Shown here: positions 17,464 to 27,779 of the stretch, piece by piece | How positions within the stretch are numbered: the stretch's first letter is position 1 | Layout: each line of letters opens with the position of its first letter | Assembly (NCBI GenBank): GCA_030620095.1 | Contig: JAUTXW010004475.1 | Coordinates: 434,001 to 498,000, forward strand | DNA length: 64,000 bases | Direction of reading: 5' to 3' | Origin: Kuschelorhynchus macadamiae | Lineage: Eukaryota; Arthropoda; Insecta; Coleoptera; Curculionidae | The notes under the pieces: generated by a model | Told to the model about the DNA's origin: nothing | The model's input: only the letters and a program-made list of their open reading frames with translations | Database searches by the model: none | Program-made: the position numbers and the translations under genes

Positions 17464-17484
17464 ACTTAAGAATGCAAAATCAAA

Positions 17485-17600
17485 TGTGGGAGAACAAAGA
17501 GAAAAAATAAAAAAATATGATGCGAATGAGAATAAAAGGGGAGGAAGTTAAGAATGAGGGACATGAGAGAGAGGAAGAGGAGGAGGAGGAGGCGCTCTCC
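17485..17600. other. polypurine tract at the right end of the Polinton
   Basis: The plus strand is nearly all A and G, ending in (GAG)n/(AGG)n. The left flank has a polypyrimidine tract in the matching inverted position (1458-1616). The two are not clearly alignable base by base, so I do not call them terminal inverted repeats. The rest to 17,920 holds no gene. Confidence 0.4.
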
Positions 17601-17922
17601 TATTTTAACTACTGTTTTACCTCTGAATTGATATGTAGAAGCTAACAATCTAAAGTAGCCTGTTGGGGAACACGTATTATGGTGTAATTAAGGTAAGAGT
17701 CTCAAATTCTGAGACATCTCTAATTTATAAAACAAGATATTTTTTAAATTAACAAAAGCAAATTATGAATCAGTGAAGAAATTATTTTATAACCTGTCGG
17801 AACAACTATTTCGGAAATATTCCTCTATAAAAAAAGAAACCGTTGGATATTAGATATGTCTTTATCTACATTTTAAACTGGTTTACAAGCTGCATTTTCA
17901 TAGATCGTGATTGCAGTTTATA

Positions 17923-19557
17923 CAGTCAGTCCAAAAAGTCTCCGTACACTATCTGTGTTGTACAGAATTTTTCTGTTGTATTAAATTAATTAATCACAAC
18001 TAGGATCTAACATGTTTTTATTAATTTTTAAGACATATCTAATGATTTTCAGTAGTAATTGTAACACGGGAACATTATATTTAAAAGTTATACAAATAAT
18101 AGAAAAACATATACAAAATTAATGCCAAAAAAGTCTCCATACAGTTAATAATTTTTAGTAATACTTTAACAAAATAGGAAAACAAATGGAAACTAATATT
18201 TAGTCGGACCGCCCTTAGCCCTGATAATGGCTTGCAACCTTCTTGTCATGCTGGAAACCAGCTTTCTAGTCACTTCTGGTGTAATGTTCTCCCATTCGTA
18301 CAATATTCTGTTCTTCAACGCTTCTTTTTTGAAACGTTAAAAATTATTTTTAAGTTCCTCCCATAAATGCTCAATAGGGTTAACATCAGGTGACTGTGGG
18401 GGTGTATGAAGCTGCTGTCGCACATTATGGATCATCCATTCTCGCACCAAGTTTGCTGTGTGTTTTGGATCGTTGTCTTGTTGGAACATGTATCTCCCTT
18501 GGAGGCCCAATTTCTGCACACTTTCTGCTAAATTGTCGCGCAAAATGTTCATGTAGACATGCTGATCCATGGTCCCATTAATAAAAAAGATTTCAACTCC
18601 TCCACAAAAACATGAATTAATAACATTGCCGCGTGTCTAACTGTGGAACAAAGGTTCTTGATGTCAAAGGCGGTATTCTTCTTTCACCAAACTTTAGCTC
18701 TACCATCAGACCCAAAAAGGTTAATTTTAGTTTCATCGCTAAAAATTACTGATTCCCAAAACTCCGGAGGCTGGTTAACGTGCTCTGTAGCAAAGGCCAA
18801 TCGTTTTTTTCGATTAGCGTCCGAAATTAATGTTCTTTCACACATCCCCTATAGCCAGCCCTGTGTATACAATTTCTCACCGTTTGTGAACAAATATTTT
18901 TTGAAAATAACTCTCGAACTTCTTCTTTCAATTTAGGAGCACTTTTCTTGGGATCTATAGTCACTTGCCTAACGATACTAGCTTCTTCACGTGGAATCAG
19001 TTTTTTGGGACGTCCAGAGCGAGGTCGAATCTTGTAGGAACCCGTTAATTTATACTGATACAATGTAAAAAATGGTAGTATGCGGCTTCTTCAAAATTTT
19101 TCCGATATGTCGAAATGATTTTTTTCTTTCCACATATCAATTATCAGTTTTCGAATTGGTATTGGAATCTCACGATTTCTTTCGCTCATTTTTACTGCTT
19201 TCTTAAAAACTAACAATAAATGTACCAACAACAATGTGACAGGTAATTCATTATGGCCGAAAATCATTCATTTGTTTTATGCTGGCCAGCCACAGGCACC
19301 TTGATTAAATGCAACTAACTATAACGTGCTTTTTTAAATAAAATTAAAAGTGTACGCAGACTTTTTTGACATTAATTTTACATGCATTTGTTTAATATTT
19401 AAGGAACTTTTGAATAAAATGTCCCTTTGAAAAGATGTTAGTTAAGCTTAAAATATTGAAAAAAACTTATTTTCGAGTCGTTTCAATTATCAAATAAAAT
19501 ACTATAGAAAAATATCATATAAACTACCTACTGTACTGAGACTTTTTGGACTGACTG
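17923..19557. mobile_element. Tc1/mariner-type DNA transposon, 1.6 kb
   Basis: The left end begins CAGTCAGTCCAAAAAGTC at 17923 and the right end is the inverted form (GACTTTTTGGACTGACTG in outline) ending at 19557. TA flanks both sides (17921-17922 and 19558-19559), the target-site duplication of this superfamily. The body carries a minus-strand transposase pseudogene. There are small unmatched bases near the right end. Confidence 0.85.
18337..19063 (-). pseudogene. Tc1-like transposase, broken into several frames
   Basis: Read on the minus strand. The helix-turn-helix part (RSGRPKKLIPREEASIVRQV ... SQTVRNCIHRAGYRG) is in one frame at 18827-19063. The middle (FSDETKINLFGSDG, with the first catalytic Asp) lies between about 18640 and 18830 in a frame with interruptions. 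The C-terminal catalytic part (DNDPKHTA, then NPIEHLWEEL with the third acidic residue) is at 18337-18570. Frame changes and stops make it inactive. The order is the canonical HTH-DD34E layout. Confidence 0.85.
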
Positions 19558-19593
19558 TATATTTTAGAACCGTAAAAGGGGGCACCAACTATA

Positions 19594-21051
19594 CAGGGTG
19601 TTTCTTAATTGAGTGTTAATATTTAAGGAGGTGATTTTTGGGTCCATTCTAAGAAGAAAACTTCATGTAAACATATGTCTTAAACGGTGTAAATTTTGAG
19701 ATACAGGGTGTTAAACTTTCAATAATCTTTCATAAATTTTCGATAATATCTCGAATACCACTCTAGATATTGTAATGAAATTTGGTATAGAGGTACTATG
19801 CATCTAGTGGAATTTTTTGATGTAGAACATTTTTTTAATTTCTACCAGTGGCGTCCGTACGGAATCCGACCATTCACAAAAATTAACTCGGAAAGGAAGA
19901 TCTCGGGGAAGTAAGGCTTGCACTTGTTGAATGTGATATGGGTATAAAAAAAAATCATGTAGAATTCTCCAAACTAGGATGTGCGAAATATTTAGGTTAA
20001 TTCCAATTTTCCTAGTACTAGTTCAGGATTTTCATCTATAGAATTGAATACTTCCTCTTCAATTTCTGGAGTTCTTACAGTCCGATGGGCCGCTTTTAAT
20101 TGATTATTTGGCTTGAATGTACCTGTTTCAGTCAACCTTCTATGCACATTTGCAAATAATCGCCTATCTGGTATGACTCTACCAGGAAAGCACTCTTGAT
20201 ATAATCGCCTAGCTTCCGGTGAACTGCCATCAGCCAAAAAATACATGTAATGCATGTCTGCCAACTCTTCATTGGTAAACTCAACCATTTCTTTTCTCAG
20301 ATATTTAGAACACAAAATTAATTAAACCCGACTGAATCTGAAAGCTGAACTGTCAAATTAAGTTACAAGAGAAGTATTAATTCTGACAGCCAAAGCCTAC
20401 TACAAAAATAATTATTATTAGTAATCTTTCTTTATTGATGAACTAATAGTATTTTATAGTTTCGTGTTAAAAAATTATAAGCTCAAATAATAATTTTGAA
20501 ATCTTTGGGTATTAGTTATTCATAAGCAAATTTGATTTCTTGAATTTCAGTAAAAAAAAAATTTCCTTGCATGCCATGGCGATTGGTGTTGTCATATTAG
20601 CGACATTGTTAAAATTCTGCAGAGAAACGGTTTTTATTTTTTAAAACGAAAACCGTGCATTCAACTCAAAACTACCAAGAGATCAAACTTGCTCTAAAAT
20701 GAATGGAAATTTCAAAAATAATTTTTATTTAAAAAAAAATCAGTGGGGTACCATCAATGTCTGGGAAAATATGCAGGTCGGATTCCGTACGGACGCCACT
20801 GGTGGAAATAAAAAAAATGTTCTACATCAAAAAATTCCACTAGATGCATAGTACCTCTATACCAAATTTCATTACAATATCTAGAGTGATATTCGAGATA
20901 TTATCGAAAAATTATGAAATTATTGAATGTTTAACACCCTGTATCTCAAAATGTACACCGTTTAGGACACATGTTTATATGAAGTTTTTTTCTTAAAATG
21001 GACCCAAAAATCACCTCCTTGAATACTGACACTCAATTAAGAAACACCCTG
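19594..21051. mobile_element. mariner-like element with about 277-bp terminal inverted repeats
   Basis: The left arm (19594-19870) starts CAGGGTGTTTCTTAATTGAG and the right arm (20776-21051) is its inverse, with few differences. Both are flanked by TA. The inner arm ends contain the phrase ccagtggcgtccgtacgg. The middle holds a short ORF similar to the N-terminal helix-turn-helix of mariner-like proteins, but no catalytic domain, so it is a deletion derivative. Confidence 0.85.
19992..20315 (-). pseudogene. DUF4817-like HTH fragment of a mariner-like transposase, 107 aa
   Basis: The frame encodes FTNEELADMHYMYFLADGSS, then ARRLYQECFPGRVIPDRRLF and VRTPEIEEEVFNSIDENPEL. This is the helix-turn-helix leader (DUF4817 type) common at the N-terminus of insect mariner-like transposases. 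It stops before the catalytic domain, so only the DNA-binding leader is left. It lies between the two long inverted repeats. Confidence 0.75.
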
Positions 21052-21059
21052 TATATTTA

Positions 21060-21640
21060 AAACACTAAGCCAGATTTTTCAGCAAGTTCGTGAGAAATTT
21101 ATACTGCACCAATTTACACGATTTTTTATAAATGATCGTCTGGTTACCGAGACCTTTCACCACTATTTTTTTAGATTGTTTTATTGCGTTTTTTTTATAA
21201 AACCAATATGTTTTCCTTCAATAACATTTCTAAACTATGTGGTGAATGCAGCCCATATTTCATTCGAAACTCTCACGCCATCTAACGGAAAAGGCTGAAT
21301 AAGGCCTGTCGGATCAGCTAGTAGTCAGTGTATATGTGTTCTCTGTGCCTAAATTGTTGTAGAGTCTCTATGTACACCATCTTGTGTTGCGAAGGTTTGT
21401 GACATAGACGAGGCATTGTAGATATACAAACAAGAAACAGTTAACATTCCCAGTATGATAAAATACTGTTTGCTATCGGCTCGATCATGAATGTGATTGT
21501 TATGCATTATTATTGCTTTCCTTTCAAGACTAAAAATCCGTTTGGAGTATGATGCATGTCCTCAAGCTAATAAAACATTTTAGATTGGATCCGAGCATAG
21601 TATGCTGATAAAACAACCCTTTCAAAAAACATATTTAAAT
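21060..21640. other. no gene seen
   Basis: AT-rich single-copy-looking DNA between a mariner-like element and a retroelement fragment. No open frame above the noise and no repeat ends were noticed. Confidence 0.5.
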
Positions 21641-21641
21641 T

Positions 21642-21997
21642 CTAGGCATAGACACTAGATGCAATTTTTATACATATAGTATGTGGTTTCCATTTCAGAA
21701 AGCTAGCTGAATCCGCACTTTGCCTGTAGAGACCAACGAGTAAAGTGTTTTTGTTTTTGACTGGTTTAAACTTAAACGGTTGCTGATAAACCAATTCAAA
21801 GCCCTTAACTAAGAGTCTATAATTGTATCCTTTAAGCAACCAAGATGAGCGCACGTTTTTTGTACCCTGGTGTTATCATCAAATAATTCTAAGTCTACAC
21901 TAGGGTCACTGTTCTCTAAGTCGTTAATATAGATCAAAAAGAGCAGATGTCCCAGCGCAAAACCCTGTGGCACACCACTTATGTCGAATTCCCACAA
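21642..21997 (-). pseudogene. non-LTR retrotransposon reverse transcriptase fragment
   Basis: On the minus strand the frame 21809-21997 gives GVPQGFALGHLLFLIYINDL and a degenerate DD box (LELFDDNT). These are RT motifs B and C of jockey-type elements. Downstream a second frame (21642-21854) gives traces of the following helices. Stops and a frame change show it is dead. Truncated at both ends. Confidence 0.7.
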
Positions 21998-21999
21998 AT

Positions 22000-22640
22000 G
22001 TGGACGAACTGTTTTCTATTTTGGAGATATGATTATATTAATTGTTGGCTTTTTAAGTCAAATTTGCTTTGTCTCAGTTTTGTCACAATAAGTTCAAAGA
22101 ACACATAATTGAAAGGCCTTTTTCATTGTACTCCATTGTATCAAATACATATCATTTTATAAGGTACTACCAACATATTTTAACTAAATGAGTTGTAGAA
22201 ATACTTACGAATGTTAAAATTATGCATTTTTGCTTGTTAAACGTAGTTAAAATGCTTTGCTTTACTTTTATTGCAATATTGACAATTCAGTCATGATATT
22301 CCTATTAGCAAATATATACAATCAGAGGTTATAATCTCTTCTTAACCATTGTGTTTCTAAAATAACGTCTTTAGATCATTTGACTCCTTTAAATCAATTA
22401 TTATTTATATATAGCAATTGGCTAAAGCAATCGATTTTTTAAGCTATAATATTCCCACGGCGCAGAGTTAGATAACGTTTATATTAAAATTAAAAACAAT
22501 AAACAAAAATCTTTGTTTCCCACAAAAATCTTTGTTTCCCGGTTCAAAATTTTTGGTGTTCGTTGTTCGGGAACCCTGTGCATTAATAGCTTTTTTCTAT
22601 AATGCGATTTGGGTAGCCATTTTTCTTTAAAGCACCAGAT
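22000..22640. other. no gene seen; short direct duplication near 22,505
   Basis: Only one small feature is visible: AAAATCTTTGTTTCCC is present twice in a row near 22506-22540. The rest is AT-rich with no sizeable ORF. Confidence 0.5.
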
Positions 22641-22966
22641 AAAGTGCGGGACACGAAAGAAAACCGGGCGGACCTTAAAATAAAGTCTTAAGCAAGCGGA
22701 AAAGTGAAATTTGTGTACGCAAATAAAATTTATGTTATTTTATTTGTTGTAATAGTTTGCCCCTTCACCTATAAAGTGCGCCAGCTAAGCGGATTTAGTA
22801 AATTTCGCGCTGGTCCACTTGTAATTGGGATGTGCCTAGAGTCTCCATGCACTTGCCGCTAGCAGGTTCTAGCTATTTCCAGTGGCGCCTATACATTTCG
22901 AGCATTTGTTTTCATTTCTATATAAATGCGTTGCGTTGAATTTGAATTATTATTTTGAAGTAACGA

Positions 22967-24374
22967 TGGCGAGCAAATGAGGAAAAAAAATTCGAAGCGG
23001 TGCACGTGAAGTTATTGCGAGCGTTGTAGAGGCCTGTACTAGAGAAGCTGAAAATAATAGTTTGACTATTCCAATTCAAAATCGAACAGAACGTGCTGCA
23101 TTTTACACTGCTGTTTCGGAAAGTAGTGTAAGAAAAATTCAAAGAGAACATAATGATCGCTCACGTTCTACTTCACCTTTAAAATCTCCTGGTAAAAAAA
23201 CCGATTATCATACAAAGATAAAATTGACGATGGTGATTTTCAAGTAATTCGACGAACAATAGAGGATTTTTATATAAACTTGAAGAAGGTTCTGACTTAC
23301 ACTGGTGTTTCGGAAAGTAGTGTAAGAAAAATTCAAAGAGAACATAATGATCGCTCACGTTCTACTTCACCTTTAAAATCTCCTGGTAAAAAAAACCGAT
23401 TATCATACAAAGATAAAATTGACGATGGTGATTTTCAAGTAATTCGACGAACAATAGAGGATTTTTATATAAACTTGAAGAAGGTTCTGACCTGCAAACC
23501 CCTACTTCGTGCTGTAAAGAACAAAATAGATTTTCCGTACGGGTATAAAACCTTAAATCGGCTTTTACGATCAAAAGGTTTTGTTTGGCGCAAGTGCCAA
23601 AATAAACGAAAATTGCTCATTGAGAGACCAAATATTTTTCACTGGCGGGTAAAATATCTATCAACCGTAAGGCAATATAGGCAAGAAGGACGCAATATTA
23701 TGTAACTAGACGAAACCTAGGTAGATAATGATAATGACAGTGAACAAATGCTGGCAAAGTGAAAGTGTTATAGGTGTTGTTCAGGGAATTCCCTCTAGTA
23801 GTCGCTTTATTATAGTTCATGCTGTTTTAGAAGCCGGATTTGTTCTAGGTGCTGCTTTAGTTTTTCGCTCGAAACTAACAACTGGAGACTATCATGGACA
23901 GATGAATAGAGACAATTTTCAAAAGTGGTTGCTCAAGAAGCTTCTCCCAAATCAGTCGTGGTAATGGATAATGCGTCTTCTCATTCCCAGGTAGAAGATC
24001 AAGTGCCAACTAAATACTCTACAAAAGCTCATATGATATGGTGGCTTAAATTGACCAATCTTGTATGTGATCCAACATGGAGAAAATATCAATTATATCA
24101 ACCAACAAGCCTAGACAAAAAAAAGTATAAAATTGACGATCTTTTACTTAACCTCGGTCATACACCTTTAAGGCTGCCTCCATACATGTGCGACTTAAAC
24201 CCTATTGAACTTGCATGGGCAGGAGTAAAAAAATATATTCTTATTAATAAACTGCTTCAAAATAATCAATTTTCTGTTCAATACCGGGTGTCAAAAAATC
24301 TAATATTACAATTAATATTTGAAAAACTACAGAACTTATATTTTTCCAAAATTAACACATCAATTTTGTTATAG
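22967..24374 (+). pseudogene. DDE transposase (Tc1/mariner-IS630 group), fragmented, with internal tandem duplication
   Basis: Fragments in order: an N-terminal DNA-binding part near 22965-23250, with ESSVRKIQREHNDRSRS; a central part (YGYKTLNRLLRSKGFVWRK, then a degenerate LDET near 23705); IIVHAVLEAGFVLGAAL; KSVVVMDNASSHS with the second Asp; and RLPPYMCDLNPIELAWAGVK with the third acidic residue. At least three frame changes or stops separate them. A stretch of about 194 bp in the N-terminal part is present twice in tandem. The product is inactive. Confidence 0.8.
23106..23491 (+). repeat. tandem duplication of about 194 bp inside the transposase
   Basis: The sequence starting CACTGxTGTTTCGGAAAGTAG at 23106 recurs at 23300 and the two copies are nearly identical. 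They differ by one extra A in a run of A and a few substitutions. The second copy ends near 23491 with GAAGGTTCTGAC. Near-identity indicates a recent event. Confidence 0.9.
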
Positions 24375-24380
24375 TAGGTG

Positions 24381-25127
24381 AGCCAGCACTGATTCCAGTG
24401 AACAAGATTTATCAAAATTTTAACTTATGCAGTTCGACTTTGGGCTATTCGGGTATGCCAAAAGTGATCGTTTGTCTCCGTCTGTCATATTATTTTGTAC
24501 AGGGGGCGTCATTGTGAAGTACTATACAGGACGTTTCCTAATTGCGTGCTAATGTTAAAGAGGGGTGATTCTTGGACTTTTTAAGAAAAAAGTTTAATAT
24601 AAACCTAAAAGTCTTAACTTTGGAGATACAGGGTTTTAAAAAACATTTTTTTTTAAATCCTAATTCTGATGCTTTTATAGATAAATAACCGTGTGAAATT
24701 TGATACACGTCTTATGCATAAAAGGGCATTTTATTAACAATCAGTTTTCGAAATTTCTACCAGTGGCGTGCATATGTAATTAACCTGGGTAAATCCGCAT
24801 GCTCCTTAATGCATAGAAGACGTGTATCAAATTTCATGCAGTTATCTACAATAGCATCAGAATGGGGATGAAAAAAAACGTTTTCTTTTTAAGCTTTAAC
24901 ATCCTGTATCTCAATAGTTGAGACTTTTAAGACATAAAAACACCCCCTTTAACATCAGCACGCAATTAGAAAACGCCCTGTATAGTACTTTACAATGACG
25001 GCCTCTGTATAAAATAATATGACAAACGGAGACAGACGGGCACTTTTGGCATACCCGAGTAGCCCAAAGTCGAACTGCATAAATTAAAATTTTGATAAAT
25101 CTCGTTAACTGGATCTGATGCTGGCTG
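24381..25127. repeat. 747-bp palindromic (fold-back) element nested in the DDE transposon
   Basis: The left arm begins AGCCAGCACTGATTCCAGT and the right arm ends with the inverse near AACTGGATCTGATGCTGGCT. Further inward, blocks such as CTTTGGGCTATTCGGGTATG and the CAGGACGTTTCCTAATTGCG segment are paired with their inverses. The inner section carries TIR-like sequence related to the mariner-like elements at 19.6 and 60.4 kb. No ORF. Confidence 0.8.
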
Positions 25128-25639
25128 CTCTTGTGAAATCTGGACTTGTAAATCGTGTATCACTATACTGGGTGGTCCAATAATAGTGGACGTAGGCAGT
25201 AGCCCGTGAACCGTTAATGACAGAACTCAAGAAAAATATATTTATAGGTAAATCGATCAAGAAAAATGAAAATTAAATCATTTTAAAATTCGAAAGTTCG
25301 CCGTTTTTGCAACACAAAAGAGATATAGAAGAGCGTCACACGAAAGAAAACAGACAAATATAGATACAGATTCATTAAGCATAGTTACATTTTTTAATTA
25401 TCTGAAGTGCGTATAGTCAAAAAGGAGTGCCATATTATTTAAAGAACGACGGAACACCACTGGTTTAAAGAGATTTCTTGGCCGACCTTCCTAAACCGAT
25501 TGACTCCGCCCGGTTTTCTTTCGTGTCCCGCACTTTATTATATTTAAGTTCGTTTTTTCTCGTCTGTGTTTCAGTTAATCGCACGGATCTAGATATTAGA
25601 GTGTTGTCCACAGCTTGAATTTATGCGGGGTGCATAAAT

Positions 25640-26620
25640 CTAAGATATTTAAATGCATCTTGCATTTAAATATCTGTCGGTATGTGTTGGTTTTCTGTAC
25701 AAAGTGTATTCGAAATGTCCGTTATGCAGTTTTGTATTCAGAACATCTAAAAATGGAAGTTTGTTGGTTTTCTCTAACTCTAGAGTAAATTGTATTCTGG
25801 GATCTATTGAATTTACGTGAGTTAGAAAGTGGTCGAGCTCTCTATGATTATGTTACCATGTAATAAATATGTGCTCCACATAACGAATCCATAACTTGGA
25901 TTTTAAACTTGCTTTCTCAAGAGCTTCTTTCTCGAAGTATATCATAAATAAATTTGCAACTACTGGTGATAGCGAAGACCCCATTGGAGCACCATCCATT
26001 TGTTTATACATTTGCCCATTGAATGAAAAATAAGTATTTTTAAGGCAATGCTCCGAAAGATGTATTATATGTGCCTGGAACTCCTCGTTCATAGCAATCT
26101 TGTCCAATGCTTCGTCGATGGGATTACTGGGATACGATTTGACATCTAGGCTTACTATGATATCGTCTTTTTCGAGAACGATGTCTCGTATAATTCGAGT
26201 AAAATGTTCCAAGTTTTTGACAAATTAATGAACTTTTTCACGTTGCATAATTTTAGCAAGATATTTTTCCAGTTTTTGTAACAGCGAATTAACAGTACTA
26301 ACAATAGGTCTGATGGGTGCCCCAGGTTCGTGTATTTTTGGTAAACCATAGAGTTTTCCCGTGGTATGATTTTTTGTTGTATTTCGGGATTTATTGGTGA
26401 ACTTTTTATTTAATTTTTAGTTTTTTCTAGGTATGTAGTCGGGTCTCTTCGAACAGGCTTATAACAATTGTCTTGTAGGATATCCTGCATTTTTTGTATG
26501 TAGTATTGGGTATTCGTTACTACCATTGCGCTTCTTTTATCTGCTGGAACGATTATGATGTCTTTATTCTTTCGAAGCTTTGTCAAGGCCCTCTATTCAT
26601 TGGCATTTAGGTTTTGTTCC
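25640..26620 (-). pseudogene. Penelope-like reverse transcriptase, decayed
   Basis: Read on the minus strand. DIIVSLDVKSYPSNPIDEA is RT motif A, GAPMGSSLSPVVANLFM is motif B and RYVEHIF stands where YVDD is expected in motif C. The downstream block contains FTLELEKTNKLPFLDVLNTK and YRKPTHTDRYL, typical of Penelope-like elements. Upstream fragments around 26400-26600 add residues of the finger region. Stops and frame changes occur at about 26,225 and 26,400. No GIY-YIG endonuclease was recognised. Confidence 0.75.
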
Positions 26621-26649
26621 AGTGGTTTGCTCGATCTTAAAATTCTTTA

Positions 26650-27770
26650 CGAATATCCCTGAGTTTAGTTTATTTGTCAAAATTGTATAAAGGTCGTTTT
26701 AAGTAATCAATTATCATTAAGAGAATTTGTGTAAGGAATCCAAAATATATACAGGGTATGACGTAAGCAGCAAAAGAGAAAAAGTTATTATATGAAAAAA
26801 ATACGTGTGCTGCAATTTAGAGATTTCGTAGGAAAAAGAAAAATATTATATTAATATCTCGAGACTTTCTTGAGAGTTTTTAATTTTTAAACTGTTTAAG
26901 AAATCTCTTTTCTGCACTTAATTAGGATACAAAGCAGATTTAGCGAGCATAATTGGTATACTTTAATTTAAAAGGGCATATATAAATTAATGTTTTAATG
27001 TATTTTTGATTCACTATAATTAATTTTAGTATTATTTTATTTTCTCAGTCTCAAAGTATAAACTGGATTGTGAATCTTAAAACGAGATTATTGTTTGAAT
27101 TTTTTAAACATTATTTCATTATCTTTAAATCTAGTGAAGTCTTAGAATTTTTGAAAAAAGCAGTGATTTAGAAAGTATAAACATATATCCGAGTGAATCT
27201 AATTTCTCAATTCTTCTATTGCACATAAATCACAAACAGAAGCTTCATAAGTCTAGATTGGAAACTGGAAGACTATTTTAATGCATTCTAAGAAAATAAT
27301 TAAAATTAAATTAGAATTAAGATATTTACGTTCATTTTCTTCTCTACCCGAAACACTACAAATCGAAAAGTGAAACCACATTTATTTTGATTTGGCTATA
27401 TCACCAGCCTATTATATTATTTACATTATTAACAATTTATTAACAAAAATGACTGACTATTTAAAGGCGATGAGCAACTCTGTTGTACTACTTGGATATG
27501 ATGATATGATGAATATGAGTTAAGATCTTAGTCCGTGGCACAGCAGTTTTAGGAAAAAAGGTATTTCATTTGACTACGCTTCTCATTTCAATGTCCTAAA
27601 GCATAATGTCCAATACCTGAAATTAAAAAAAAAACTGAAATCTACATTGACGGCGGATTTAGGATTGAGGGGGGCTGACGTACTTAACATTTTCTTTTTA
27701 TTTATTTCAAACCTATATCATGATTAATATCAGGCAAGTTTTGATTTTGGGATGGGCTAAAGCCCCTTAC
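26650..27770. other. no gene seen
   Basis: AT-rich sequence with no long ORF. A tacagggta phrase near 26752 resembles the ends of the mariner-like elements, but no partner end was found. Confidence 0.4.
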
Positions 27771-27779
27771 GCCTTAATG

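Larger units (their letters stand above)
1850..17470. mobile_element. decayed Polinton/Maverick (adintovirus-like) element
   Basis: A block of about 15.6 kb whose gene content defines the class: protein-primed PolB, RVE integrase, A32-like ATPase, adenain-like protease, a double-jelly-roll capsid gene and a penton-like gene, with a PLA2-domain protein in addition. Limits are set by the inward-facing TATA-like promoters at 1876 and 17455; the true terminal inverted repeats were not found. At least six genes are damaged: in-frame stops in the integrase and the BIR gene, a frame break in the capsid gene, a probable phase error in PolB exon 2, and a shared deletion that took the 5' ends of the ATPase and PLA2 genes. 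Several others are fully open, so insertion was probably not ancient. Confidence 0.9.
22642..25535. mobile_element. 2.9-kb DDE transposon with perfect inverted ends, TA-flanked
   Basis: The ends begin AAGTGCGGGACACGAAAGAA at 22642 and read as an exact inverse at 25535. Including the flanking bases the perfect match is 34 bp on each side (22639-22672 and 25505-25538). TA lies on both sides (22640-22641 and 25536-25537). It carries a plus-strand transposase pseudogene and, in its 3' part, a nested 747-bp palindromic element. The TA target and the catalytic style place it in the Tc1/mariner-IS630 group. Confidence 0.85.

Noticed and set aside
1458..17600. Left pyrimidine tract and right purine tract as terminal inverted repeats of the Polinton
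   Set aside because: Composition is mirrored but the sequences do not align well by eye; a computed alignment would be needed.
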